Counted from the first letter of the stretch, positions 44,341 to 57,138 are shown. The stretch: 64,000 nucleotides of DNA from Plasmopara viticola (GCA_001695595.3 MBPM02000040.1:248001-312000); one strand, 5' to 3'. Translations and numbers: made by a program. The notes: a model not told the origin generated them from the letters alone.

Positions 44341-45518
44341 AGCATAACAATCGCAGTGAATTTGCTCTCGTGACCACGATGGTTCCAGCAGCAAGATGTA
44401 GCCTTGTACCATTTACGGGTATATTTTTCGACAGATCACATTTCCCAGATTTGATATTCGATATGTTGATATTTCTTATATTCTAATAAAGAAACATCAG
44501 AATAGAACAAATTCTCAGACCTGTAGATTGTTCTCGAAACCGAGTTTCAAAATCTTATCTCTACCCGGACTTTCTCGGCCCGCTTGCGCGATCTATACGC
44601 TTCTTGAAATTAGGAATTCTTGTCCTTGTTTTTTATTGTATTCTTATTGCTTCGCCAACTTAGCCTCTCGATTCTTCCGATGGGAGCGCTTTTATGCTTC
44701 AGGCATCGGCTATCTAAGGAATTGATAATGGTCGCTTGAGTAAGTCAATATTGTATTCAATGCTATATTTTTACTAAAAAGTAAAACATCGGAACGGAAT
44801 TTTTTTATGTAGGAACCATGAATTTTTCCAATACACGTTTTTACTCGACCTAAATGAGACAACGTGCTGCTGATGGTGTTGCCCTCTACTGGCTTGCTCT
44901 CTTATTTACCAACCATGAAGTTCTCAAAGCGAAAGTTCTGAGTGCAATCCTTCCTAATTGTCAGCTTTAAATCTGGTGTTCTCAACGCAATCAGCGTTTC
45001 ATTTTAATTTCATACAAGTGAAGTTTGAACCATAGAGGGAATCACGCACTGTGTTTAAACAAGATGGTTATATTTCTACTTCACCATCTCAGTTATGGTG
45101 GTAATACCACAAGAACACTGTTTGCTTCTTAGAAGTTGGGTGCTCGCTTCATTTACTATATAGCTTAGGGATGACACTGTATGATTGCACCCTCTACTTT
45201 CATTGTTTATTGCCTCAATTAATCGAGTGTTCTTGCGACATAATGCAAATATAAGGTCTGACGCTTGATATGTCGCCACTAAATACTAGAAATATGTCTT
45301 GGAAAATTTTCTACTGCAAATGCTGGGTGAAAGATGAAACAACAGACAGATCAAGTCAGTAGGCATAATAGACGGCATTGTCGGAGATGCCAAATAGGAG
45401 CTTTATTGGAAAGGTGACGTAATATATTGTCCACTCAACGATCGTTGTGGAGCATCTGTTTGATTGGCTACACCAGAGTCTCCGCAAGCATTCTCCTTTC
45501 AGATCGCTAACTAGTTTA
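44341..45518. other. Spacer DNA, no gene recognised
   Basis: A/T-rich; short ORFs only, without motifs. Lies between the primase relic and the intact adenosine kinase gene of arm B. Confidence 0.45.
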
Positions 45519-46556
45519 ATGAGTACCAAGAACTTGACGCACTCCATCGTGGGTCTAGGCAACCCGCTTCTCGACCTCTTGGTCGATGTAACGCCTGAAT
45601 TTCTAAGCAAATATGGTCTTATAATGAACAATGCAATCCTAGCGGATGAGAGTCACGCGCCTATGTTTGAAGAGCTACAAACGCTCAAGCCTGCGTACGT
45701 GGCCGGTGGTGCCACGCAAAACTCAATCCGCATAGCCCAGTGGATGCTCAACCAGCACAACAAGACGGCGACATCCTTCTTCGGCTCTGTGGGCAAAGAC
45801 GCACATGGTGCCAAACTTAAAGAGTGCGCGCAGAACGACGGCGTCAATGTGTCGTATCTCGAGCATGCCGACATCAAGACGGGCACGTGCGCCGTGTGCG
45901 TTCACAAGTCAGAGCGTTCATTAGTCGCTGATCTGTCGGCTGCCAACCATTTCCATCATGATCACCTGGCTAAGCCTGAAAGTCAAGAAATTATCAACAA
46001 GGGCCAGTACTTTTACTCAGCCGGCTTCCATCTCACGGTCTCACCCACAGCCGTCACGACTCTAGCAAAGCATGCCAAGGAGAATAACAAGACTTTCCTC
46101 ATAAATCTCTCGGCTCCTTTCATCGTTGAATTCTTCAAGGACCCCCTGATGTCGGTCATCCCTTACGCTGATTTCGTCTTCGGTAACGAGAGCGAGGCCA
46201 AGGCACTCGGCAAAGTGCAAGGCTGGGGCGAAAACATTGCTGACATCGCCCTTAAAACCGCGCAGCTCGAAAAAGCCAGTGGCTCGCGTTGCCGCACCGT
46301 CGTCTTTACCCAGGGAGCAGACGCCACGATCGTCGTGCACCAGGGTAAGGTGCATTCTTTCAATGTGCCCAAGATCCCGACGTCATCGATCGTGGACACT
46401 AATGGTGCTGGTGACGCTTTTGTTGGTGGATTCATCTCTCGTTTGGCTCTAGGTCTACCCCTTGAGCAGTGCGTCGTCGCTGGCCACTGGGCCGCCCAGG
46501 TTGTACTCACCCGCTCGGGCTGTACATTCCCCGAAAACTGTGACTTCCAAGACTAA
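45519..46556 (+). CDS. ADK: Adenosine kinase (arm B, intact)
   Basis: The open frame starts upstream on a GTG, but the first ATG is at 45519 (MSTKNLTHSIVGLGNPLLDLL), giving 345 residues, standard for the family. It phosphorylates adenosine to AMP in the cytosol and removes adenosine made by the methyl cycle. N-terminal GLGNPLLDLLVDV and AGGATQNSIR (PfkB substrate contacts) are followed by the catalytic-anion-hole motif DTNGAGDAF at residues 293-301 (catalytic D299). No intron. Only a scrambled fragment of the gene remains in arm A. Confidence 0.94.
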   Translation: MSTKNLTHSIVGLGNPLLDLLVDVTPEFLSKYGLIMNNAILADESHAPMFEELQTLKPAYVAGGATQNSIRIAQWMLNQHNKTATSFFGSVGKDAHGAKLKECAQNDGVNVSYLEHADIKTGTCAVCVHKSERSLVADLSAANHFHHDHLAKPESQEIINKGQYFYSAGFHLTVSPTAVTTLAKHAKENNKTFLINLSAPFIVEFFKDPLMSVIPYADFVFGNESEAKALGKVQGWGENIADIALKTAQLEKASGSRCRTVVFTQGADATIVVHQGKVHSFNVPKIPTSSIVDTNGAGDAFVGGFISRLALGLPLEQCVVAGHWAAQVVLTRSGCTFPENCDFQD

Positions 46557-46774
46557 AGAAAAAATGCGGGCTTCAAGCAATGAGCAAAGTACTTTGATGT
46601 CCTTGCTATTTGCTCTGGTCGTGGCTGTAGACGTGCCTTGCTCGCGACTTTTGTTGTAGGAGAGCTAAGATCCTCGTATTAGTGACGCTTTCAGATCAAT
46701 CGTTGAACCCTGCTATAGTCTCATTTTAAAATAGAATTAATGATCTATTTTAAGCTGCGTAGGAGTGTTCGAAT

Positions 46775-47857
46775 ATGACAGATCTCATCTTAGCAATGTG
46801 CGCATCCCGGACGAATGGGTATCAAGGATTTCAATCGTTTGCGGTTCAGCAATGCGCGACGCTCAAACCAGGTGAATCGTATGAGCAACGTACCACCAAG
46901 TTCTCGGCAATGGGCTCGCAAAACGTTACTTCAATAACAATGAATCGAATGGGAAGGCACGCACATGAGTCCGTGGCCATGCAGAATGGACAACAGGTTC
47001 AACCAGAACACTATAAAGTGCCTGATCGACGTGGTGTGAGTTTGAGCGAAAGGAGGCTAGCATCAAAACCGTTCACTGCATTGAGCACGTACTTGCATGA
47101 CTTTCCAACATATGATGAAGTGCGCAGGACCGTTCTGCACATTCCGCTCGGAGACTACGAGAAGGCTTTTATGGCTATCGCACAGGATAACGATCAACAG
47201 GAAGAAAAGACCATTCAGTTATCTCAGGTGCAAAACGTTTTGAAGCTTGCGCTCGGTGACACTGCAATTTCTCGTGTGAATGACGTCTTTTACAGTTTTC
47301 TTGATCGTCGAGGGAGAGTGCGTGATCGGATCTCGTGGGATCTGTTTACCCGGGCAGTAGACCATGTCAATAAATTGTTTGAGCACGAGTTGAGCCACTG
47401 CAAGATGCCAGAACCAAGTAGCAAAACATGGGGCAGCTCAAATTTTACTGAAAAGCAGCGTAACGAGCGCCTCGTACACTCCTCGACACCTGCAAGTAGT
47501 CATCAAAAAGACTTTGGCGCCTATGGCGACAATCCACGTGACCGACCATACATCAGAAAGCGAGGAATGGCTTCTACTACAAACGACTTGAATCTTGAAT
47601 CTATGCGCATGACCAATCAGATTCCGGGGTATGGAGGTTTCTTGCCACGGTCATTGCATAGTACACAGATTGAGGCGTCAGCAAATGATCAAGAGTTACT
47701 TTCAACTTCAAGTGTAGCTCTTCGGCTGTATCATAGTGACAACGTCCCAGGGTACACTGGACACAAACCGGTGGACTGTACGAATTACCGAGGAGAGTGC
47801 CGTGCTGGTAGTGATCATTGCACTACAACAGGGTCTAGCTTTAAAGCACACCAGTAG
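46775..47857 (+). CDS. Flagellar microtubule-inner-protein-like, second intact copy (arm B)
   Basis: 360 residues, ATG at 46775, same length as copy A (35741-36823) with about 12 amino-acid differences (for example TDLI for TKLI near the start and LSTYLH for SSTYLH). Both PGY motifs (IPGYGGFLP and NVPGYTGHKP) are kept. Tail to tail with VPS33 copy B. Neither copy has a stop or frameshift. Confidence 0.65.
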   Translation: MTDLILAMCASRTNGYQGFQSFAVQQCATLKPGESYEQRTTKFSAMGSQNVTSITMNRMGRHAHESVAMQNGQQVQPEHYKVPDRRGVSLSERRLASKPFTALSTYLHDFPTYDEVRRTVLHIPLGDYEKAFMAIAQDNDQQEEKTIQLSQVQNVLKLALGDTAISRVNDVFYSFLDRRGRVRDRISWDLFTRAVDHVNKLFEHELSHCKMPEPSSKTWGSSNFTEKQRNERLVHSSTPASSHQKDFGAYGDNPRDRPYIRKRGMASTTNDLNLESMRMTNQIPGYGGFLPRSLHSTQIEASANDQELLSTSSVALRLYHSDNVPGYTGHKPVDCTNYRGECRAGSDHCTTTGSSFKAHQ

Positions 47858-47917
47858 TCCGCTTAAATCATGAGACTGAGCTTTACTACTTGTAAAGTGC
47901 AAGTGAATTGTGGTACA

Positions 47918-49863
47918 CTATGATGAGGTCACTAACATTTGCTCTAATACCTCGTGGATAAAAGTCTTGCCATTGATGACATTAGTCGACGCAATTACGA
48001 GTTCGACAGGGTCTACATGTGCACATCATTACCTTTGAATTAGTCAATATAATGAAAACCAAACATGATCAATCTTGTCTTACAAAAAGATGCAATCCAT
48101 CTCAATGCAGCAATTTCAAGAAAGGTGACGCCACCGACAAAAGCCACTACCATAACCGTCTTTTTCATTGCTTTTTGTTTTTCCGTCCTTGCTTTCTTCT
48201 GTTGAGCCTTTTCACTTAAGTGCACTTCAGCTCGTGGTCCAGGTAAACGGCCCATGACACGGTCAATGTGTCTCCAGTGTTCATGCTTTAGAATCTCTTC
48301 CACAAGACGAGCGGAGATTGGCCCGTAGCCTGACGTGACAAAAGCTACATTCTTTGGATTTTTGACATTGACATCAACATCAATTACGGATAAAGTCTTT
48401 GCAACGAATTGAAACGAGCAAGTCTTGTTATCAGAGCCTAAAAATCCAGCGCTATCATGGCGCTCATAGAGCATACCAAGACGTTCAAGATTGGTGAACG
48501 AAAAGAGTAGCTCATGTCCGTAAGCCCTCACAATGTGCACCTTAAATCGCTCTAGATCATGCCGCTTCATGCCATCGTTGACAACACAATACAAACAGAG
48601 AAGACGAAGCACCTTTAAAAGATTTTCATGTCGATAAATGAGTTCTTGTATCGTTTCCAATACACCATCTGCTTGGTCCATAATCTTTCGTTCCAGATGC
48701 CACAGTTCGCGAAATGCTTTGCTCGATGTCGTTGTGTCCAAATGCTCGAGTAGATTCATCTGTTGCTCAATGGACTGCTGAGTCGCTTTCATTTGAGGTA
48801 CCTTTTTCACAAATTCGTTCACTTCTGCTGCCGTGGCAGTGACACTGAGACGCTGGAACTCATTGAATCGCTCCTTCACAGCTACAGCTTGAGCGTTTAA
48901 GGCCGTTGCAACAGTATGGATATGCTGGTTTCGAATTTGTTGAAAAATGTTATCCGTCGAATTCATCGCTACTGGAACACAAACATCAGTATCATTTGCA
49001 TCTGCTCGTAAGATGTGTGAAGATGCTGTTATAAATCCATCCTGAATATCCATAATCTCATCCAGTAGCGCCTCGTACGTCAGGGGCGTGGAGAAGACGG
49101 ACGCATAGTCAACACTGCGATCCAGTAAAATTAACGTATCGAGTCGTGAAATCGGCACTTCTCTGGAAGTGTCTATCTTTGCACTCTTTGAACTACTCGA
49201 CATATCCGATTCACGTGCACTCATCTCTACCATATGATTGAACACCAGCATCGCCAGCTCGCCTTTGTACTTGATGCGATGAAACTTACCATACACTTGC
49301 TGCAACACGATCAACGCGGCCGCCATGTCCACCAACGAGCTCTGATTCCCCTCGATCTCGCATTCGTACAAAGTTCGGTGAAATCCCAACGTGAGCAAGT
49401 CTGTGTCCAATGGAAAGAAGCCCATTGCCAATTCGCCAGTCTGGAATCGGTCTCGAACTCGACCTTTGTCCAGTACTTGGTCCAACATCGTTGTCCACTT
49501 ACCCACGACGTACAATACTAACTGTCGCTTCCTTCGTTCGTCTTCCGCTTCCAGCAGTTTCTCTGCATGAACCGCCACTGCTCGAACGTCCTGCGTGCGT
49601 GCAAAGGCCAGGTACACGACCGTCGTGTCTGCCATGACATTGTCATCCGCAAGTTCTAAACACTCGACCACGTGATGATTATTCAATACGCCAAGGCCGT
49701 TGACAAAGACGTGCGTCAAGAGCGATGCCAGGCGCTTTGTCAGCACCAGTGACACTCGATCGGTCTTTAAATGATCCAGAAGATGAAGCAAAGCACGTTC
49801 ATACTCATCGCGAAGCTTTTGCAAAGGCAATACACCCGTGTCAAGACGTGGCAATTCTATCAT
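47918..49863 (-). CDS. VPS33: VPS33, second intact copy (arm B)
   Basis: Same structure as copy A: exon 1 49863-48084 (1780 nt) and exon 2 48012-47918 (95 nt), intron 48083-48013. The first ATG is at 49863 (an in-frame TTG lies upstream). Differences from copy A include E/R, V/D, S/N, T/A and a final S instead of L. All signatures (LLDRSVDYAS, VAFVGGVTFLEI) remain. Intact and probably functional. Confidence 0.92.
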
Positions 49864-49979
49864 TATTAATCGACTCACACCAGGAAGAGACGCCAAAGAT
49901 TTCCAATCTTTAATGAGGTAGTACGTATTGATTGTAAGCTCATAATGGCTAGCTACAAGATAACTTATTTGTTATCGTT

Positions 49980-51135
49980 TTAGTGTTCGCTGTGGCGTGT
50001 GATGTACGTGAGCAAATCGATGCGCGTAACGACACCGAAAATTACCGACTTGATCTCAGTCTCGCCGCCCTTGCGAATCCGCTTCTGCTCTGTGACGACG
50101 AGCGCAAAGTGGTCGCGGTCAAAGATGCGACTCAACTCATACAATGACGTTTGTGGGTTAATCTGCTTAAAGCGCTTAAACATTGCCTTCTCCACGGTAT
50201 CTGTCGGGTGGACACGACCAGGCATGAGCTGTGCAATGAGATTTCCTTCCGTTACGACGCCAACAATCGAATTGTCGTCGACCACTACCGGCAGATTATC
50301 GAATCCCTCTTTTTTTAAAATATCCACAGCTTCTTTACGCGTCAAGTCAGGTGTGATGGTCACAGGCGCCTGCAGCAGCAATTTCGACACGTTCTTCTTG
50401 GCCCACCACGTAGAACCTAGTACGTTTTTTGACATGTCCGACGTGGTAAGAGGAAGGACTCTTAATCGCCCGCCTTGATCCAGCAATCCACGAGTTAGCA
50501 ATTTAGTACTTGAGGGATAAAGTTGTAGCCGATACCTTCAACCTGGTAGGGTTAAGACGGCCTTCATCATTAAGATGATCTGGTACGGCGAGAATAGAGC
50601 CATTAGGGTCAGCGCCCACAATAAAACTTGATTTTACGCAACGTTTCCGACAAGGTACTGCCTGTGCCAGCACCCAATTGACACGTCCGTCGCAGGCTTC
50701 CAGGATCTCTTCAGCTGTATTATCGTAATGAGCCAAAGGATTGGATGAATTATTATACTGGTCAAGAATATGGGCATTTGGAATTTCCTTTACCAGACGC
50801 TTCGCCACGCCAATGTGCGACTCGGGTGAGTTACATGCATCTTCAGTGGGTGTACGAATAATCTCGGCGTCCAGAGCTTTAGGGCATCGACTTTCTCAAG
50901 CGACATCTTCTCCAGCAGCGTGAAAATGATGCGAAAGTCGTAGAGCAGCTAGACCGATCCCCGTGTTGTCTGACGTCGGCTCAATAAGCGTATCGCCAGG
51001 TTTAATGCAACCTGAAGCCATGGCGTCCTCAAATTTGCGCTTTCCAATACGGTCTTAAACAGATCCACCGGCATTGAAATATGCGCACTTGGCCAGGAGT
51101 TCACACATGAGTGGCGCACTTTTCGCGATCGAGTT
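49980..51135 (-). pseudogene. Cystathionine beta-synthase pseudogene (arm B, 3' part)
   Basis: The C-terminal CBS-domain part (50440-49980) is still open and almost identical to copy A. Upstream it is damaged. About 186 bp are deleted between 50455 and 50440 (the part covering the second half of the catalytic domain, SRRLI to YVTD). Frameshifts occur in the 50500-50800 region (GAGTGG loop lost). The exon is cut at LNSIA by a 6-kb insertion. It cannot make an enzyme. Confidence 0.9.
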
Positions 51136-54100
51136 TAGTTGAACAAATTTCATTACACTTTTATCCGCCTAGCTACTGTTGTGGTATCTATCTAGAAGTA
51201 TACCAAAGTAGGTTAAAAGTGTAAATCGAGGACGGCAGGCATACAAACTTTTAGTCACAGAGGGAGTCGAAGATGCATCCAAAGTAAGCACTGAAATTCC
51301 ATACAAAACGGGTTTTTGGTGCAGTGGTTTAACTACCTCTGCTCCAAGTCGGTATGAATCCCATCGTGGACGAAAACTGACAGGTGATGCTATTTGGGGG
51401 GATTACAATGGGGAAGTCGAAAAGTTGATAGCTTGCGATGAATGCCGAAGGCACTGTCGTGAGGGAGTCGTTACAACACCTAGCCATAAGACGTCGGTAT
51501 GCGAAGCCCCCAATTAGGGGCAGACAACACCTTGGCGAAGCCCAATGCAAATTAAAAGAGACGGTAATACTGGGTGGCGGAAAGCTGCAAGGATCGCTGA
51601 CTTGACAGTAGTCCCCCCGAATCGGTATGTAAGATGTGACGTAGATCGGGTTAACCCGTGACCTCAAACAGGCGCAATTAGCGTATCGGCTACGACTAAT
51701 TCCAGGAGTAAAAAAAACTTAAAAGACGAAAGGCCAAAAATGCCAAATTGTTCAATAGGTGCTAAGGCCGGAATAACGAAAGACCGAAAGCAAGCTTAAA
51801 AACAGGATTTTTGTGTTGAGCCACTCTTTTTTTCTAGTAAAGGAGCTAAGAGGGTCACTCTCTCAGCTAGAATAGGACCCAATTGTGGCAGCTGCTAAAA
51901 TGGGTCCAGGGTAACGTTGAGGGCATAATTAGCAATACTGCTTCGAGTTAATTTCCATCGTAAAGAGAACGTGCCGAAGCGTTATTTAGCTGCATCAAAT
52001 TTTCATTTGTGATATTTCAGCTGTAAATTGCTGGTGGATTTTAGTCTGGCTAGCAACTTAAGTAATTGCCGCAGTTTGGCACTGGAATGGCCTAGAATTT
52101 TGCAGCATAAGTCTCGATAGAAGTGTTGTGAGAAGGTCGGAGTAGACTGGCAAGACATGTCGACCCAGTTTGTAGTCACGGGCCCACATAGTCGTATCAG
52201 GTCTACCTGAGACGCCTAGTCGAGAAAGGGGCAAGGCTGGTGAATTAAAATTCGTAAAAAAAATCAATTTCTTGTTAAAATTAGTCGTGAAAGCTGATCT
52301 TGAAAGCCAGTGGACGGAATATAACAAACACTGGACGTGTACCATAGTACAGGTAGAATTATTGGTGGAAAATAACAACTTGACCCCGTAAAGTCCTTGC
52401 GCGGTGAAGCCATAGCGAATACTGGTTTTTCATTTTCACGATAAGATGCTGGAGTCGATCAGCGTCCAAAAGAGTTGGTCCGTAATAAACACCCAAAAGT
52501 TTGGTGCAGGTATTATTGTCTACCACAACAACTCCGAGTGATAGAAGGTTTTGTCGTAATGGCTCATTTTCCGCAGTCCAAGGCTGAAAGGAAAGGATAA
52601 CTGTCTTGGCCGTATTTAGACTCATTTCAGAGGCCTCACAGAAATTTTCTACCAATTTTTAAAAAGTTGCTGGTATGGCGTAAATCATGAAGGAATCCGG
52701 TGCAGTCATCAGCAAAGCTAATAACTGTATGGGTCAAATCATTGAGTGAGTTGGAGTCACAAATTGAGTGAGTGGCCGATTGACTTTGGAGACCATAATT
52801 TTGAAGACAAACTCGAAGGAAATTAAGCAAAGGCTCAATAAAGAGCAAGAATAATGCCGGACTTTAAACCATGCCACAGCAAGGGCAGTAATGGGTTCCC
52901 TTGACGGACCCCCGCACCTAGTTCAGATGGGTCAAGTGGTTGGCCATTGAGCATCAGGGTAGTTAGGGTGCCCGGGGAGAGAATTCATATCCAGCGGCGG
53001 AATTGGTCACCCAATCCATAGTGCATTAACACCATATCGAGTGCGTCCCATACGACACTATCAAAGGTTTTAGCGAGATCTAGTAGAACAACGACAGCCG
53101 AAGAATTGCCACCCCGAATAATTGAGTCAAAGCTTGAAACCGTGATTGTGCGTGGCGAATATCCCGGCCCGGTACAAATCCAAATTGGTCCGGGTGAAGT
53201 AATTTTCCCAATACGGAGCCGAGCCTATGGGCCAAAAATTTGGGCCCGTTTTTAGCGTCCACGTTTAGTAATGAAATTGGTCGATGATTCTGGAAAGTTT
53301 CCGATCGCCTTTTTTATAAAAAAGCGAGATTTGAACCCTCCGCTGAAATTTAGTCAGTTTTCCCCTTTGGAATCGAGCAGTATATATAGCTTCGAATATT
53401 CTGTTCCAGAGGGGAAGATCTGTCTTATAATATTCAACAGGAAGGCCGTCCAATCCCAGAGTTTTTTCAATTGCCGTGTGTGTTATCGCTCAATAGATCT
53501 CAACAGCTGTGAAGAGGCTGACCAAATCAGCCTAATCCGTCAAGGTAAGCCGCGCTTTTGTGTCTTGGAGAATTCCGACAAATTTAAAGAATCCCATTTT
53601 GGTTTACTATGGCCAAATTTCTTCGAAGGCGAACAGTAAACCCAGACCAGTACGATAAAAAAGAGAAACAAGTCGACTCCAGGTCTTCGATTATATTGAC
53701 TGGGATGGGCGTCTTGTGGAAAATAGCTGGCGGTCTTAAATTTTTTTAGAGCAGCGCTCAGTGGATTCCAAGTTGGAGGTAGACTTCCGCTTGGACGATT
53801 ATTAATTTTGTTCATTCAGCTTATCTATAAGCTGGGGTTTTGCAATAGTAATACGGTCCGAATGGACACTAGATGGTTCCTGAGCTTCCAGATGCTGAAG
53901 TTCGTTTACTTTAAGGTGAAGATTTTCAAGCACCCGCATGCGTTCATTTTTTTCTTCAGGAACAACCCACGCAGAAAAACAGAATCGTTTCGTTTGTTTA
54001 TCTAAAAGGAATCCCGGATTATACGAATTTCAACTAGGAGCCTAGAAGAAGTCTGCTAACTCATTTAAGGTTTTGTGCAAATACTCTTGGGCTTCAGGCA

Positions 54101-57100
54101 ACTGGATTAACCAAACTGAGCATTTCTATGGGGCCCTTTTTGACGGTCTGAAGATTGAACAGCCAAGTCGAAAAAAAATTCCAGTATGGTCGCCAATTTC
54201 TGCCAAGTATTTAAAATCGTGGTGACTATCCTGAAAATCCGTGTGGAAAAGTTGAGAGCTGACTAAATATAGTCAATTCTTGAACTTGAGTTGAGGCTTG
54301 AAAATGGTTGGAGAAGGGGGTTTTGTAGTCGCCAAGGGTCGACCAAACGGATTGAACTCATCTAGTCGAGCAATTCATTGCGCCCTTGAAGACGATTTCG
54401 ACTGCCGTGTCGTATTTGATCTAGTGGACTGGAAATGACGGTATTAAAGTCCCTCAGAACAATATGGTGACTGTCTTCATCAAAATGACGTGGCAAATTT
54501 CCAAAAAAATCAGCCCGGTGTCCCGGCTGAACTGGGGCGTATAGTACGTGAATATATAGCCGAGTCAATATTTTTCCGGATTATGAGGTACCGGGAGAGG
54601 AGAGGATACCCATAGAAGTGACGTGCCGGCGCGAAACGTCTTGAAGGTTGCGGATAGGGCAAGTAGGTGTTAATAACGAATCAACACCAGCTTGACCTGT
54701 AAAAGTGTTCATATTATCGTAAGACCAAAAAGCGGTGTTGAGCTTAGAATCTGTTTTCCAGTGAAAATTAGGCTCTTTTTAAGCTTTTGTTACCCGTAAA
54801 TTTTGATTCTTGAATTCCACCATGTGAAAATTGTCTGAGAAGTTATTTAGGGTTCGTTGTAATACATTGTTTAATCCATTCGCATTAATTGAGTATCCCT
54901 TTAGAGTCCATTGTACTTCAGGAGTAAATGGAGACCTGGGGGTTCACTATAGTGGCTTGCTTGCGCAGATACTCAAACGTTTTGCGTAATTCATAGGAAG
55001 TGGCCCAGCCAAAATTCTTTCCATCAAAAGAGAATTCATTATGGCGGATAGAGTTGAATTATCTCATAATAACCACAATGAGTGGGGCAGTGACGATGCT
55101 GCCTTCTCGAGAACCGCACTCAATTTGAGTGGGTCCATATAGATGCTAGGTGCATTAATTTGCAGAGCTAGATCGGCCTCATCCAGTTTTAACTTTGACC
55201 AGAATTGGGTCTGTTCAGGGCATAATTGACCCAAAAGTGACTGGAAGTCAAAGTCGGTCTGGTTTGGGTAAAGTGCTGAGACGCGGCCTGATATTGACCC
55301 ATCGGCTGACGAAGGGTAATCACGTGAGCCCAACTCTCGGAGGACCGCGTGACCAATAGCCTTAGACTGAAGGTGGTGAAATTGGCATCCACTTTCGAAT
55401 CGAGTAAAACTCGGTGAAGGCTTGGATGTGCTTTAACCGTTAGTAGTAGTATGTCCGGGTCAGTAATTTGGGTAAAAGATGTCTAGAATTCCTCACTGAC
55501 CGCGCAGAGTTGAGAAAGGGTTAATTCTTCAACATTGCATTGGTATACGATCCCCATTCAATATTTCTTCGCTCTTCTCGAGACCGTTACAAAAGACGCC
55601 ACAGACTGAGGTGGATCCATATTTGTGTCCCAGAGAACGATATTTTGGTCCGGCGGAATGGGTCCTTCCGAGCCTTCACGAAGCCATTCGTAAGAGTTTA
55701 TAGAGAAAATAGGCGGATATTCCCGTTGGGAGGGAGGTAAACGCCGCAAATCCGCAGTCGGGGTGGCAACGGTACTAAAAACCCATTGTTTTGCCTGAAG
55801 AATGCGCGCAGGCGAAAAATCAGCCGCTGTAATCGATCCCACTGGAAATTTTGGCTCGCCTTCATTTGGCCAGACTGATTTTGGTCTAGCCATAATTGTA
55901 GGCTCAATGTCTTCCATTCAGGAAACTGGACCAAGTTTTGAATTAGAGTGATCCCCACTATGCGGCTCACATTCCAACCCAGAATCCTCACTCATTGCCG
56001 AATGGTCTCTTGAGTCACTCTCATTGTCATCCGCTGGTGAAATGCTTCTAGTAGCATCTGACTTGCGACTTGGTTCCTCAGGCTCAAATTTGCGAATTTT
56101 GGCTTTTTTTCTCAATTTCTAAACAAAGGGAGGGACCACGTTATTATAGGCCCTGTTGCGGTGGTGAACCACCAAAAAGCCGTGACCTGAAAACTATATT
56201 TGTCGAATCGGGGTCCGCTTATCTAGCATAACTGAGACCGGAGGCATTTTTGGTCAAAATACACCCGGCGGCTGCGTGAACGAAGACCACCAACAACATA
56301 GCCTTAAAGTCACGAAGATGGGCCTAATTAGACGACCACAACGGTGTCTACGGCGTTGAACCGAGTGAGATCATTACCAACGTATCAGAAAAACTAGACG
56401 TGAGATCGCTAGCCGGAATCCACATTGGAAGGCATAGTCCGAGAGAGACCTGCTGGGGTACTCCCAGCCTTGTGGGTCACGCTCCGGATCCAACAAAGCA
56501 GCTTCCGCCTTTTCAAAAATAGCGTCTGCCGAACGTGAAAATTCGGCTCTTGGCGCAGCATTTTGCCATGTCTGGCGCCATTTTTAGTCCCTTTGGGGAC
56601 CCGTCATGTTTTAATAGGTAAAAATTACCTTTTTTGTGTTTGTTCTTATATATTCTGTTAGTTACAAAAGTGATTACTTAAATTAAGAAAAGGAAAGCGA
56701 TTACTGCGTCTCAAGTGCAAATAGCACTTAAGCAAACACCAGTCAAGAGGTAACTCAATACCCCGACACAGTGTAAGTGCAGCCTAAACTGTACGGCCTT
56801 TTTCACTCCGCGGGAAATTAAGCTTTTCGGAGACTTACGTCAGTATGACCTTGTGTCCTGATTAGTAAGTTTCACTACAGTGTAATTTATATCAATTCCA
56901 GTCTAAACCTTTCAGTAAGACTTAGCGCACTTTGTTTTGTCGTTTAGCAGGGTTAAACCTACAGTAATACTGTAAGCGCCTAACTGTCTAGTTGACGTAA
57001 ACATCGGTAACTGTTTTGCTCGGCCCGACCCGTTAAACGAAGGGTGGCGGAGCAAGAGCGATTTGACGGCTGAAAAAGTGGGTGAGCAAGCTTGGGCCTG

Positions 57101-57138
57101 TCTCTGTCCACTTTCGGTGATGCTGGCAAATTGCGGAA
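51136..57138 (-). mobile_element. 6-kb insertion carrying a decayed L1-like LINE
   Basis: The minus strand reads as an L1-type non-LTR element in several frames. 56115-55918 is the end of a charged ORF1-like part. 54568-54362 is the endonuclease (IHVLYAPVQPGHRADFFGNL; then DFN). 53453-53080 and 52848-52640 are the reverse transcriptase (GKLTKFQRRVQISLFYKKGD; HPDQFGFVPGRD; SFADDCTGFL, the YADD position). 52655-52060 is the C-terminal part (VENFCEASEMSLNTAKTVIL; LSRLGVSGRPDTTMWARDY). All blocks are separated by stops and frameshifts. The insertion is flanked by a 13-bp direct repeat with one mismatch (51123-51135 and 57139-57151) inside the CBS gene. No clean poly(A) tail is visible at 51136. 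Confidence 0.75.
51310..51372 (+). other. tRNA-like / Pol III-promoter-like segment
   Basis: TGGTGCAGTGG matches the tRNA box A consensus (TRGYNNARYGG). About 30 bases on, GGTATGAATCCC resembles box B (GGTTCGANTCC) with two mismatches. It sits inside the 3' flank of the LINE, on the opposite strand. Not a full tRNA cloverleaf; a SINE remnant is possible. Weak evidence. Confidence 0.35.

Larger units (their letters stand above)
46523..51135. repeat. Arm B of the large inverted duplication
   Basis: Inverted copy of arm A: the end of adenosine kinase, flagellar-type gene (+), VPS33 (-), CBS (-). CBS is interrupted at 51135/57139 by the 6-kb insertion. Confidence 0.9.

Noticed and set aside
53271..53639. 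122-codon plus-strand ORF
   Set aside because: It is the antisense of the LINE reverse transcriptase, whose motifs read on the minus strand.
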